Shown: positions 29,032 through 40,344, numbered from the stretch's first letter. The stretch is 64,000 nt of DNA from an endosymbiont of Escarpia spicata (GCA_003349915.1 QFXE01000018.1:145565-209564); one strand, 5' to 3'. Translations and numbers: made by a program. Notes: a model not told the origin generated them from the letters alone.

Positions 29032-29060
29032 GTAGGCCCGATCAAGCTTGCGGATCGGGC
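29032..29060. repeat. REP-like palindromic repeat, copy 2
   Basis: GTAGGCCCGATCAAGC then TTGCGGATCGGGC. It belongs to the same family as the copy at 22635 and lies 25 bases after the TPR gene, where it may protect or end the operon transcript. Confidence 0.75.
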
Positions 29061-29123
29061 AAACCGAGGCTGAGGTGGAAGTTCTTGCATTGCTTTGCCT
29101 GGTTTAACTCCAACGCCATACGG

Positions 29124-29280
29124 TGCCACATGCCTAATTCACTGCGCCAAATGCCACACAAAGTGAGTGAAATGCCACACGCTATCCGGCTGGCATTCAA
29201 TTGGTATCAAAGAAAGTTTTGAAAAACAAATAGATATAAAGTTGGCACTCTCTTTGCTCATTGAATGGAATATTCAATAT
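29124..29280 (+). promoter_or_regulatory. Repeated TGCCACA motifs and a palindrome upstream of the copper-type receptor
   Basis: TGCCACA occurs at 29124, 29152 and 29173 (the last two as TGCCACAC, 21 bases or two helical turns apart), and the complement TGGCATT follows at 29191. Closer to the start is the inverted repeat ATTGAAT-GGA-ATATTCAAT (about 29260-29279). These could be binding sites for a regulator of the receptor. No known Fur or CueR box was recognised. Confidence 0.35.
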
Positions 29281-29302
29281 AACAATAGAAGAGGTAGGAT
29301 CC

Positions 29303-31390
29303 ATGAAGTTGAAGACCCTCGCAGTCGCCATCAGCAGTTTGTTGGCAGCCCAACCGCTCTTGGCGGCCGACCAACCTGAAGCGCTTTCCGATGTTGTGGT
29401 CGAAGGTGAAGCGCAAACCTCTCCCGCGCTAACCGTCATGCCGTTAGACAAGCCATCCCAGGGTATACCGGCAGATGCCGCTGATCTGCTCCGCAGTGTT
29501 CCAGGTGTATCCGGCGCGCGCATGGGTGGTCATGGAATCGAGCCGATCATTCGCGGTCAGAGCCAGAATCGACTGAATATCCTGCTGGATGGTGCCTATA
29601 TCCACGGCGGCTGCCCCAATCGCATGGATCCTCCCACTGCTTATTCTGCGATGGAGAGTTACGACAGTGTGACCGTAATCAAAGGTTCCCAGACGGTACT
29701 CTACGGTGGCGGCGGTAGCGGCGGCACGGTGTTGTTTGAGCGCGGTGTACCCGAGTTCGATGAGGGTGATCACTTTATGGGCAAGGTGGATGCCGGTTAT
29801 AAAAGTAACTCAGGTACCAAGGAGGTCTCCGCTGATCTGGCGGCCGGTGCCGAGACCGGTTATGTCCGCGGTGTGGTTGGCTACAAGGATGCAGACAACT
29901 ACGAGGACGGCGATGGACAGGAGGTTCGTTCCGCATTCACCACCTATTCAGGGAATCTGACAGCGGGATATACACCAGATAAGGATACCCGGCTTGAGCT
30001 TAATCTCGAAGCGAATCGGGAGAGTGATGTACTCTTTTCAGGCGCCATGATGGACTCCCCGGAGAGCGACTCTGACAATATTCGCTTAAAGTTTGACCGG
30101 CAGGCGTCGGTGGGGCCATTTACCGCGTTGGAGGCCAACATCTACAAGACTGATGTCACTCACCTCATGGATAATTACTCTCTGCGTGAACGTACAGCGA
30201 TGTCAAATGCGAAGACACCGACCACCTCGGACACGCTTGGTGGGCGTGCCAGTGGTGACCTGATGTTCGGTAACAAGGTGCTAACCCTGGGTGTCGATTA
30301 CCAGAAAAATGACCGCGATGCAGAGCGTCTGATGGCTGCGGATATGATGTTGACTACTGATCCGACAATAGTGCAGTCGATCATGTGGCCAGGCGCTGAA
30401 CTGGAACAGACAGGTTTTTTCGCAGAATTATCGATGCCGATGAATCAGGATGACAGCCTCAAGGCAGGTATTCGTTACGACAAGGTCAATGCCTCCATTT
30501 CAAGAGGTGCCGAAAAGCCTGGGATCATGATGAGTCCGACGCCAAATGATCTTTATGATCTCTATTATGCTCAGACCTCGGAGAGCAGTGACGAGAATAA
30601 TATCGGCGGTTTCCTGCGCTATGAACATGCCATCGACAACGGCAATATTTTCGCTGGTGTCAGCCGCAGCGTGCGCACGGCGGATGCCAGTGAACGTTAT
30701 ATTGCCAGCTTCATGAGGATGGGTGCCATGGTTCTGGACTGGGTGGGTAATCCGGAACTCGACCCCGAACAACATCACCAGATTGAAGCAGGTTTTGAAG
30801 TTGACGGGGATGCTTGGACGAGCGGTTTTACTGCCTATTACAATGATGTCAGCGACTATATTCTGAGGGATGTGGCGCGTGGCCAGGATGGTATTCTGCT
30901 CGCTAATGGAGCCACCATCTACCGTAACATCGAAGCCAGATTCTATGGACTGGAGTGGGAAGGATCCTACTCCATATCGAACTCACTCTCCGGCAGGGCG
31001 AGTCTCGCCTATGTGAATGCGGAAAATACCACCGACAGTCGCCCCATCGCCCAGATCGCTCCGCTTGAGATGACCCTGGGTGCGGATTACACCATAAGTT
31101 CTTGGGATCTTGGTGGTACCGTCAGAGCGAATGCCGAGCAGACGCGGGCCGATATCATTGACGGAAGCGGTCAGGATGTCGGGGAGACCGCTGGATGGGT
31201 AGTGCTCGATCTTTACGGCAGCTATGCGGTAACCGATAGTGCCAATGTGCGCTTTGGTGTTAACAACCTGTTCGACAAGACCTACGCTTATCATGTGAAC
31301 CGGGCAAATCTTGATCCCTTCAGCCCTGAAGCGATCCAGGTCAACGAGCCTGGTCGTGAGCTTTGGGTGAAAGGTTCAGTAAAGTTCTAA
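29303..31390 (+). CDS. TonB-dependent copper receptor (OprC/NosA type)
   Basis: The ATG at 29303 follows AGAGGTAGG and gives a signal peptide (MKLKTLAVAISSLLAAQPLLA). The 695-residue protein has a TonB box region (EALSDVVVEGE), a plug (about 50-160) and a 22-strand barrel ending in phenylalanine (WVKGSVKF). The plug segment NILLDGAYIHGGCPNRMDPP plus SYDSVTVIKGSQTVLYGGGG is the signature of the TonB-dependent copper receptor family (OprC/NosA). The barrel contains unusual Met clusters (RLMAADMMLTTDP, KPGIMMSPTP, FMRMGAMVLDW) that suit Cu binding. It probably receives energy from the upstream motor genes. Copper supply would serve haem-copper oxidases or denitrification enzymes; this is inference. 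Confidence 0.9.
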   Translation: MKLKTLAVAISSLLAAQPLLAADQPEALSDVVVEGEAQTSPALTVMPLDKPSQGIPADAADLLRSVPGVSGARMGGHGIEPIIRGQSQNRLNILLDGAYIHGGCPNRMDPPTAYSAMESYDSVTVIKGSQTVLYGGGGSGGTVLFERGVPEFDEGDHFMGKVDAGYKSNSGTKEVSADLAAGAETGYVRGVVGYKDADNYEDGDGQEVRSAFTTYSGNLTAGYTPDKDTRLELNLEANRESDVLFSGAMMDSPESDSDNIRLKFDRQASVGPFTALEANIYKTDVTHLMDNYSLRERTAMSNAKTPTTSDTLGGRASGDLMFGNKVLTLGVDYQKNDRDAERLMAADMMLTTDPTIVQSIMWPGAELEQTGFFAELSMPMNQDDSLKAGIRYDKVNASISRGAEKPGIMMSPTPNDLYDLYYAQTSESSDENNIGGFLRYEHAIDNGNIFAGVSRSVRTADASERYIASFMRMGAMVLDWVGNPELDPEQHHQIEAGFEVDGDAWTSGFTAYYNDVSDYILRDVARGQDGILLANGATIYRNIEARFYGLEWEGSYSISNSLSGRASLAYVNAENTTDSRPIAQIAPLEMTLGADYTISSWDLGGTVRANAEQTRADIIDGSGQDVGETAGWVVLDLYGSYAVTDSANVRFGVNNLFDKTYAYHVNRANLDPFSPEAIQVNEPGRELWVKGSVKF

Positions 31391-31402
31391 TTAGGTAAAA
31401 AC

Positions 31403-31430
31403 GCAGGCACGGGCTTTTAACCGTGCCTGC
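31403..31430 (+). terminator. Hairpin after the copper-type receptor gene
   Basis: GCAGGCACGG-GCTTTTAA-CCGTGCCTGC forms a perfect 10-bp stem 12 bases after the stop. It lacks a downstream T-run but has A5 before it, so it may end transcription from one or both sides. Confidence 0.6.
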
Positions 31431-31461
31431 GCTTCAAACTATCCATTATTGCATTTTCGTT

Positions 31462-31549
31462 GTCGGCCGGTTCAAGCGTAGCGGAACCGGCAGGCACTGA
31501 TATAGTTACCGATTTTTTCCTGATCCGCTGTGCTTGATCAGGCCTACAG
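31462..31549. repeat. REP-like repeats, inverted pair (copies 3 and 4)
   Basis: Left copy 31462-31492: GTCGGCCGGTTCAAGC then GTAGCGGAACCGGCA. Right copy 31520-31549, opposite orientation: CTGATCCGCTGTGC then TTGATCAGGCCTACAG. Paired opposite copies resemble BIME units. Confidence 0.78.
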
Positions 31550-31558
31550 CGCCACGGT

Positions 31559-31840
31559 TTATCTGTTGCCCATCATCTCATCCACGATCTGTTCACACTC
31601 AAACCAGTCGTTCTGGTCACTACCATGCTCGAAGTTGCGCTGCTCCGCCCGGTAATAGGCCATAGTGGCGATCATCTCGTAGCGTTCGCGGGGACTGATG
31701 ACGGGCTTAGCGTGTTTGGCGGCGGCAACCCTTTTCTTGGCCGGCATAGCTTTTTTCTTAGCTGCCACCTTCTTTTTGGCCACTCTCTTTTTGCTGACTT
31801 TAGGTGTTTGGGTTCCGTCGTTCTTTGCTTTCTTACTCAA
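31559..31840 (-). CDS. Lys/Ala-rich protein with C-terminal DUF2934 domain
   Basis: The best start is a TTG at 31840, because CAGGAGAAG precedes it by seven bases; an ATG at 31876 has no ribosome binding site. The 93-residue product has a basic, histone-like N-terminal tail (KKRVAKKKVAAKKKAMPAKK) and a DUF2934 domain (ISPRERYEMIATMAYYRAEQ then HGSDQNDWFECEQIVDEMM). Function is unknown; the basic tail suggests nucleic-acid binding. Confidence 0.78.
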   Translation of the reverse strand: MSKKAKNDGTQTPKVSKKRVAKKKVAAKKKAMPAKKRVAAAKHAKPVISPRERYEMIATMAYYRAEQRNFEHGSDQNDWFECEQIVDEMMGNR

Positions 31841-31917
31841 GTTTACTTCTCCTGATTGTGGTCGTGATAACCACACATTTTATACAAAAAATATGAACAA
31901 GCCATTCCCAATAGGGA

Positions 31918-33486
31918 TTATTGGGGAGATGGTCTATTTTTCAATGCCTCAAGATGGCTGAGACGGCTTCCTTCCTGTTCCAGCCAAAGTGACTCAAATT
32001 CTGATTTCCAGGCTTCGACAGCTGCATGAATGCCTTCGGCGAGCCCTTTTGATAGGGTGCCAGCGATTGAAGGGCGCATTTTTCTTTGCGCCAGCCAGGG
32101 AATGAACCAGGCAAGCAGAATCAGCAGGCCTGAGTGGACGGCAAAGTCGATGCCCAGAAAATGCGCCTCTCCCTGAGTACCGGCATGAAAACGGCTAATG
32201 ATGTGAGAGATCGCCCACCCTGCTGCCGATAGCGGCAAAAACCAACTCAGCCACCCCGTTATTTTGAAGAAAAAACGTTGAACGGCTGTGCCTGGTTTGG
32301 CCAGTGCCTTGATCACGGAACTTTCCATTTGTGCCTCAAAGGTTGATTGCAGCTTCTCCGGAATGTCAGAGAGTGGTCCGGCGTAAGGTGTTACCGGGAT
32401 GTCATGCTGGCCGAGCAGGTTTTCGAGTTCTGTGGTCAAGTCACTGATAAGGTCGTTGAAGCGTTCACTCCAGATCTGTTCAATCACTTGCTTTGTGGTC
32501 GGAAGCGAGGCGGGCAGGGTTGTTTGACGCTTAAAGATGGATTGCGATAGCTGCTCTTGCGCCAAGAGTGTCTGTTTGAGGGCCGTTCGATTAAGCAGAA
32601 GTGCATCTTCGATCTCATTAAACCACTCTGCTGTAGTCTTCTGCCAGGCATCGGCCACTTCAGGGCGCCCAAACCCTTCGAGGCGTTGCCTGAGCGCCTG
32701 TTCAACCGCGTGCAGTTCATTGAGCCGCGCTTGTATGCCGAGCTGTTGCAGCAGCGTAAGCCCGTGTGCTTCGATTGCGTGATTGATGGTCTGTTCCAGC
32801 TGAGGGAAATCGTCGTCACCTCCATTTTTTCGGCAACTGGTGCGCAGGATTTTGGGTGTGTCGAATGCCTCTTTTTGTAATCGCTGTCGAAAGTCTTCCA
32901 ATTGTGGATCTGACCCCCGATCCCAATGGTTCATGACAAACAGCCAGTGGTGTTTTGCGTTACGCTGTTGCAGCAGACGCCAGCCGACATCGTCATGGTA
33001 GCGCTCTGGACTGACCACATAGACCAGCCAGTCGATATAGGGCAGCCAGGCCTCTACCTGCTCCCTGTGTGACTGCTCCACGCTGTCGAAGTCAGGCATG
33101 TCGAGCCATGCAATCAGGCGGCGGCTCTCATCCTGATGGTAGGCGATCCGGGTGTGCTCAACAGGTAGTTCATCGGGCAGTTTTCCCAGCTGATAATCTT
33201 CGTGAAGGTAGAGGGTTACCTCCTGTGAGGTGGGACGCTGCACGCCGGTGCGGGCAATATCCTCTCGGGCAAGACGGTTGAGCAGACTGCTTTTGCCGAC
33301 ACCGGTACCACCGAAGAAGGCGACGATCAAAGGGCGCTGCCCCTGCTGGGCAAAGAGCGTTTCGGCCTGCTGCTGTTCGATCTGCTGAAATCGATTGAGA
33401 TCGCTGCTGCTGAGCCAGCCATCTTGAAGCGCGGCCTCGACCCATTGTTTGAGGTCCTGATACTGCTGCTTGAACTGTTCGATCAT
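31918..33486 (-). CDS. Dynamin-like GTPase, membrane-associated (second of a pair)
   Basis: The 522-residue protein has a G domain with Walker A GGTGVGKSSLLN (about 60-71), a switch II/G3 region DMPDFDSV and a G4-like MNHWDRG. A long helical region follows, with two hydrophobic segments (WLSWFLPLSAAGWAISHIIS and HSGLLILLAWFIPWLA) around residues 415-470, and a helical tail. This layout resembles bacterial dynamin-like or GTPase-domain membrane proteins. The start overlaps the stop of the upstream GTPase gene by four bases, so the two proteins probably work together. The specific role is unknown. Confidence 0.8.
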   Translation of the reverse strand: MIEQFKQQYQDLKQWVEAALQDGWLSSSDLNRFQQIEQQQAETLFAQQGQRPLIVAFFGGTGVGKSSLLNRLAREDIARTGVQRPTSQEVTLYLHEDYQLGKLPDELPVEHTRIAYHQDESRRLIAWLDMPDFDSVEQSHREQVEAWLPYIDWLVYVVSPERYHDDVGWRLLQQRNAKHHWLFVMNHWDRGSDPQLEDFRQRLQKEAFDTPKILRTSCRKNGGDDDFPQLEQTINHAIEAHGLTLLQQLGIQARLNELHAVEQALRQRLEGFGRPEVADAWQKTTAEWFNEIEDALLLNRTALKQTLLAQEQLSQSIFKRQTTLPASLPTTKQVIEQIWSERFNDLISDLTTELENLLGQHDIPVTPYAGPLSDIPEKLQSTFEAQMESSVIKALAKPGTAVQRFFFKITGWLSWFLPLSAAGWAISHIISRFHAGTQGEAHFLGIDFAVHSGLLILLAWFIPWLAQRKMRPSIAGTLSKGLAEGIHAAVEAWKSEFESLWLEQEGSRLSHLEALKNRPSPQ

Positions 33487-35213
33487 TGCGTAAGGGCCTC
33501 CAGCTCAGACTCTGCCGCAAACAGTTGTTGCTGGTCGATACGGCAGAGTCCAGGGGCGGAGAGTTTATCCGGCAACCCCAAAAGTGCCTGCTTCAGCACA
33601 TCGGCAAATAGCTGTTGCCGGACGGCTTTCAATTGAATTGCCTTCAAGTCCTGTTCCACAGTAAACATGTAGCGTCCCAGTGCCCCTTCGGTGAGCAGGG
33701 TGGAAAATGAGAGCATCGCCGGGGCAAGGATCAGGTCGTTCAGCCCGATGCCGCCGGTCTTCAGTGCAAACGCCAGTGCTGCTGCATCAGCGGTGACGCG
33801 GGCGGCCCTCAGGCTGTTGAGGGTGGTGGGGTGTTTCTGCAGGTGGTTGAAGAGCCTCTGGCTTGCGTTTTCGATTTCACTCTCGAAAAGTTGCTGGTGG
33901 TGTTTGGCCGTTTCCAGCGCCTGCGTTTCGATTGTTTTGCGCTCGGAGGAGAATTGGTTCAGCAGGCCCTGCCACCAGCGTGGCACACTCTGGCCAGATA
34001 CCGTCTGCTCTCCGATTTCCCGCTGCAATCTCAGTAACAGGTGGTTTACCGCATCGGTCAACACGCTGATCTCGTGGTCCGGACTGGTCGACGCGGACTT
34101 GCCGCTCTTGTGGCGATATATGGCCTGTAGCTTTCTTGCGGGCCAGGAAAGGAGTTCACGGGCTTTGACCAGTCCCCCGGCAATGCCCGGAATCTCTATC
34201 AGCTCAAGCAGCCGGGTGAGGGTGCGTTGCAGGGTGTCACTGTAGTGCGGATTTTCAAGGTAGTCCCGTTCATAGAGCGCGATGGATTCGTCGATAGTGG
34301 ATTCAACCAGTGACTGCCAATTTTCCCTGGCCGCAATCTCCTGGCGTACTGTTTCCGTCCAGCCTGGCCAGTGCTGTTTCAGCAGTTGTTGCAGGTGATT
34401 TGCCGGAAAGGGTTGTGGCTGTAGTCCGAGCTGTTCGCTGATGACCCGTCGCAGTTTGGCTGCGCCCTGAGTAGCTTGCAGCTGTTCGCCTCCCATTACG
34501 AAAGGGAGAGATATGACGTCGAGGGCTTCGATTTGCTCTTTTTTCAGTCGCTGCCGAATCTCCCGCTCCAATAATTCAGCTTCTTCCAGAGTTGTCTTGT
34601 TCAGGCAAATCAGCAGCGGCGTATGCAGCGGGGCGATGAGTCGTAATAACTGCCATACTGACTGATCGGCGTATTTTTCCCGGCTGACCACCAGGAGGAT
34701 AAGGTCGGCCATGGCGCACAATACAGGTACGCGCTGCCGGTAGCTGCGTGAGCTGACCGAATCGAAGTCGGGGCTGTCCCAGACAATGGTGGGTACGGAA
34801 AAGCCTGTGCCGGCACTGCTGATGGTTCGAAGCGTGTAGCCCAGAGGGTCTTCAGTATCGAGCGTCTGTTTCAGTTGCCAGTCGGGAAACTGTTTCGCGA
34901 TCGCAAGCTGTTGTGATTCGCTGAGCGCGTCTGTGGAAAATCCCTGGGGGTGTTGGGTAAAACCGGCAAGGGGACTCGCTTCCGCCAGCGGTTCCTCCAG
35001 CAGCAGGTTGACCAGGCTGCTTTTACCCGATTGGGTGGGGCCGACTACCATCAGCTGCTGCGGGGCAGACGTTTCTTCAGATAGACGATATCGTCTCAGC
35101 AGTGCGCCAGCATAGATGAGTGCATCCGATTCGAGATCGGGGATCTCCGATCTTGTCTCCAGGCAGGAGATCAGACGGGTGACGAGTTGCTGTAGATGTT
35201 CCAGTTTAGTCAC
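33483..35213 (-). CDS. Dynamin-like GTPase (first of a pair)
   Basis: The 576-residue protein has Walker A GPTQSGKSSLVN (about 58-69), G3 DSPDFDSVSS and G4 CLNKTTLEE, followed by helical regions and a weakly hydrophobic stretch (AALAFALKTGGIGLNDLILA). The motif DxPDFDSV is shared with the downstream GTPase, but the two are only distantly similar elsewhere. Bacterial dynamins often occur as unequal neighbouring pairs that co-assemble on membranes. Start and stop are clear, with the four-base overlap to the partner. Confidence 0.8.
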   Translation of the reverse strand: MTKLEHLQQLVTRLISCLETRSEIPDLESDALIYAGALLRRYRLSEETSAPQQLMVVGPTQSGKSSLVNLLLEEPLAEASPLAGFTQHPQGFSTDALSESQQLAIAKQFPDWQLKQTLDTEDPLGYTLRTISSAGTGFSVPTIVWDSPDFDSVSSRSYRQRVPVLCAMADLILLVVSREKYADQSVWQLLRLIAPLHTPLLICLNKTTLEEAELLEREIRQRLKKEQIEALDVISLPFVMGGEQLQATQGAAKLRRVISEQLGLQPQPFPANHLQQLLKQHWPGWTETVRQEIAARENWQSLVESTIDESIALYERDYLENPHYSDTLQRTLTRLLELIEIPGIAGGLVKARELLSWPARKLQAIYRHKSGKSASTSPDHEISVLTDAVNHLLLRLQREIGEQTVSGQSVPRWWQGLLNQFSSERKTIETQALETAKHHQQLFESEIENASQRLFNHLQKHPTTLNSLRAARVTADAAALAFALKTGGIGLNDLILAPAMLSFSTLLTEGALGRYMFTVEQDLKAIQLKAVRQQLFADVLKQALLGLPDKLSAPGLCRIDQQQLFAAESELEALTQ

Positions 35214-35271
35214 GCACTATGGAATTAAAATAATCATCCGCAAACAACGCAAATGAACGCCAACAAATAAC

Positions 35272-35354
35272 TGTAGGCCGGTTCAAGCGTAGCGGAACCG
35301 GCAGTATACGATACACAATAACGCCCGATCCGCTACGCTTGATCGGGCCTACAG
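35272..35354. repeat. REP-like repeats, inverted pair (copies 5 and 6)
   Basis: Left copy 35272-35302: TGTAGGCCGGTTCAAGC then GTAGCGGAACCGGCA. Right copy 35323-35354, opposite orientation: GCCCGATCCGCTACGC then TTGATCGGGCCTACAG. This is the clearest paired unit and sits in the 317-bp gap between pgm and the GTPase pair. Confidence 0.82.
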
Positions 35355-35407
35355 TTGCGGTTTTTGTGTTTTCAGGAGCGTTCCCAGACAGACGCTTAAG
35401 TGGCCTA

Positions 35408-35523
35408 TCCGGAAACCCATATCTAACCACGAAGCACACGAAGAGCACGAAGGTAAGAAATGGATTAACAATAAATCTTCTTCGTGTGCTCCGTGTGCTT
35501 CGTGGTAAAAACAGTGTTTCCGG
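35408..35523. repeat. 116-bp element with nested inverted repeats
   Basis: TCCGGAAAC near 35408 and GTTTCCGGA ending at 35523 bound an inner inverted repeat: AACCACGAAGCACACGAAGA at 35425 onward and TTCGTGTGCTCCGTGTGCTT-CGTGGT ending at 35507. The CACGAAG unit itself is repeated three times in the left arm. The element could fold into one long hairpin and has the look of a non-autonomous mobile repeat. Confidence 0.65.
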
Positions 35524-35530
35524 ACGGGTA

Positions 35531-37225
<1,695 letters not shown>

Positions 37226-37260
37226 TTAGAACCCCATCATATGGTTAAATGCATGTACTG

Positions 37261-37289
37261 CTTGAAATAGGAACGGCCTGTCCCCACTT
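37261..37289 (+). promoter_or_regulatory. Sigma-32 (heat-shock) promoter of htpG
   Basis: CTTGAAA (37261-37267), a 14-base spacer and CCCCACTT (37282-37289) match the RpoH consensus CTTGAAA-N11-16-CCCCATnT at all but one position. It lies about 113 bases before the htpG start, in the divergent gap to pgm. Confidence 0.8.
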
Positions 37290-37401
37290 GTTATGCTGGA
37301 TTTGTTAGAATTCGGCCGATTTTACTTAATTAACTGTGATATTCCTGCCGGAAGTTGGTGGGATACTTGAATATTGACTGCGATGGAGGTCGCTTTCACC
37401 C

Positions 37402-39309
37402 ATGTCTGTTGAAGCACAAAAAGAGACCCTGGAATTCCAGGCGGAAGTCAGTCAGGTTTTAAACCTGGTTATACGATCTCTCTACAGCAACAAAGAGATT
37501 TTTCTGCGCGAATTGATCTCAAATGCCTCGGACGCGGCAGAGAAGCTGCGTTTCGAGTCGTTGACCGATGACGCACTCTTCGAAGACGATCCGGATCTGA
37601 GGATCCGTGTCACCTTCGATGAGGAGGCGGGAACACTTACCATCTCAGATAACGGTATCGGCATGAACCGGCATGAGGTGTCCGAGACCATTGGCACCAT
37701 CGCCAGTTCAGGTACCAAGAAGTTCTTCGAATCGATGACCGGTGATCAGAGCAAGGATAGCGAGATGATCGGCCAGTTTGGTGTCGGTTTCTACTCCGCT
37801 TTTATCGTTGCAGACAAAGTGACGCTGATTACTCGGCGCGCCGGTCTGGGTGAGGAGCACGGTGTGCGCTGGGAGTCGGACGGACAGGGTGCCTACAGCA
37901 TTGAAAACGTCGACAAACCAAGCCGGGGTACCGATGTGATCCTCCATCTCAATGAGGATGAGAAGGAGTTCCTGGCGGGCTACCGTCTGCGCGGCATCAT
38001 CTCTAAATTCTCCGACCACATCTCCATGCCGGTCGAGATGGAGAAAGAGTTCCACGGTGAGGAGGAAGAGAAACCTGAGACCCCTGAATTTGAGCGGGTC
38101 AATACCGGTACTGCCTTGTGGATGCGCGCCAAATCCGAGATCACCGATGAGGAGTACAACGATTTCTACAAACACGTCTCCCACGATTTCGAAGCGCCGC
38201 TGGCCCATGCACATAACCGGGTGGAAGGAAATAACGAGTATTCCGCACTGCTATACATCCCGAGCCGTGCACCCTTCGATATGTGGGACCGGGATCAGAA
38301 ACACGGGGTGAAACTCTTTGTGCGCCGTGTCTTCATCATGGACGAGGCGGAAAAACTGATGCCGCGCTACCTGCGCTTCGTCAAGGGAGTGGTCGATTCC
38401 GACGACCTGCCGCTCAACGTCTCCCGCGAGATCCTGCAACACAACCGCAAGATCGATACCATCCGCCAGGCCAACACCAAACGCGTACTGGGTGTGCTGG
38501 AGAAGATGGCGAAAAACGATGCGGAAAAGTATCAGACTTTCTGGGATCAGTTCGGCAAGGTTATGAAAGAGGGGCCCGCAGAGGACTTCGGCAGCAAAGA
38601 TAAGATTGCTGCGCTGCTGCGTTTTGCCTCCACTCATAATGAAGGCGATGAGCAGAATGTCTCGCTGGATGATTACATCTCCCGCATGCCTGAAGAACAG
38701 GAGAAGATCTATTACATCACCGCTGAAAGCGCTGCTGCCGCACGTTTCAGTCCTCATCTGGAGGTCTTCAAGAAGAAGGGCATTGAAGTCCTGCTGCTCT
38801 CTGACCGTGTGGATGAATGGTTGGTGTCCGGTCTTACCGAGTATGAAGGCAAGACGTTACAGTCCGTGGCCAAGGGTGAACTCGACTTGGGCGACATGGA
38901 TGACGAAGAAGAGAAGGCTTCTCAGGAGAAACAGGCGGAAGAGCACAAGGGCCTGTTGGAAAAAATGAAGGATGTGCTCGGCGATGGTGTCAAAGAGGTG
39001 CGCATCAGCCACCGGCTTACCGACTCCCCTGCCTGTTTGGTCGTGGAAGACCACGACATGAGCGCCAATCTTGCCCGGGTACTCAAGTCCGTGGGTCAGG
39101 ACGCGCCCGCCACCGCCCCAATCATAGAGATTAATCTGGAGCATCCGCTGGTGGAGCGTCTGGAAAATGAAGATGATGAGGCCCGTTTCGGGGATCTGAC
39201 CCAGGTTCTGTTCGACCAGGCGCAACTGGCTGAGGGTGGGCAGTTGGACGACCCTGCTGCTTTTGTACGGCGTCTGAATAGCCTGATGCTCAACCTGTCG
39301 GGTAAATAG
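37402..39309 (+). CDS. htpG: Molecular chaperone HtpG (bacterial Hsp90)
   Basis: The 635-residue protein has the GHKL ATPase domain (QVLNLVIRSLYSNKEIFLREL, ISDNGIGMNRHE, GQFGVGFYSAF), the middle domain (DLPLNVSREILQHNRKIDTI) and the C-terminal dimerisation domain with an acidic linker near 495-510. It is full length compared with E. coli HtpG. GGAGGT lies 11 bases upstream of the ATG. A sigma-32 promoter precedes it, as expected for a heat-shock gene. Confidence 0.98.
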   Translation: MSVEAQKETLEFQAEVSQVLNLVIRSLYSNKEIFLRELISNASDAAEKLRFESLTDDALFEDDPDLRIRVTFDEEAGTLTISDNGIGMNRHEVSETIGTIASSGTKKFFESMTGDQSKDSEMIGQFGVGFYSAFIVADKVTLITRRAGLGEEHGVRWESDGQGAYSIENVDKPSRGTDVILHLNEDEKEFLAGYRLRGIISKFSDHISMPVEMEKEFHGEEEEKPETPEFERVNTGTALWMRAKSEITDEEYNDFYKHVSHDFEAPLAHAHNRVEGNNEYSALLYIPSRAPFDMWDRDQKHGVKLFVRRVFIMDEAEKLMPRYLRFVKGVVDSDDLPLNVSREILQHNRKIDTIRQANTKRVLGVLEKMAKNDAEKYQTFWDQFGKVMKEGPAEDFGSKDKIAALLRFASTHNEGDEQNVSLDDYISRMPEEQEKIYYITAESAAAARFSPHLEVFKKKGIEVLLLSDRVDEWLVSGLTEYEGKTLQSVAKGELDLGDMDDEEEKASQEKQAEEHKGLLEKMKDVLGDGVKEVRISHRLTDSPACLVVEDHDMSANLARVLKSVGQDAPATAPIIEINLEHPLVERLENEDDEARFGDLTQVLFDQAQLAEGGQLDDPAAFVRRLNSLMLNLSGK

Positions 39310-39332
39310 CGTTTGTCTTGTCCAGAACCAAA

Positions 39333-39402
39333 TTGTAGGAGCGGCGTCCCGCCGCGATTTCTCCGTAGATAGATATATCGCAGCGGGGCGCCGTTCCTAC
39401 AA
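39333..39402. repeat. 70-bp palindromic repeat after htpG
   Basis: TTGTAGGAGCGGCGTCCCGC then CGCGAT on the left is mirrored by ATCGCAGCGGGGCGCCGTTCCTACAA on the right. The TGTAGGAGCGGC...CCGCGAT type is common as an interspersed repeat in gammaproteobacteria. It may also serve as the htpG transcript end. Confidence 0.75.
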
Positions 39403-39529
39403 ATGCTTTACCCGGTTCACTTACTGTGGGGTAATTTCCCCCTTTATCTCCATAAGACCCATATATCCACCCATTGATAGCGTCGAATAGTCGGCCGGGT
39501 GGTGCTGTGTCAGACTCCGCCCACCATAA

Positions 39530-40186
<657 letters not shown>

Positions 40187-40207
40187 AGAGACAGGCCTGG
40201 AAACAGA

Positions 40208-40232
40208 GAGCCGGGATCTTCCCGGCTTTTTT
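40208..40232 (+). terminator. Rho-independent terminator after adk
   Basis: AGCCGGGA-TCT-TCCCGGCT followed by T-run, 22 bases after the stop. Confidence 0.93.
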
Positions 40233-40344
40233 GTAAAAAACCTAATCGAAGAATTAAAGTGATACTCGTCTGACAGACGGATGACTTTATTAGAACGTCC
40301 TGATATTATTCTGGCGGATTCCACTAGATTTAAGAGGCTGCAAC

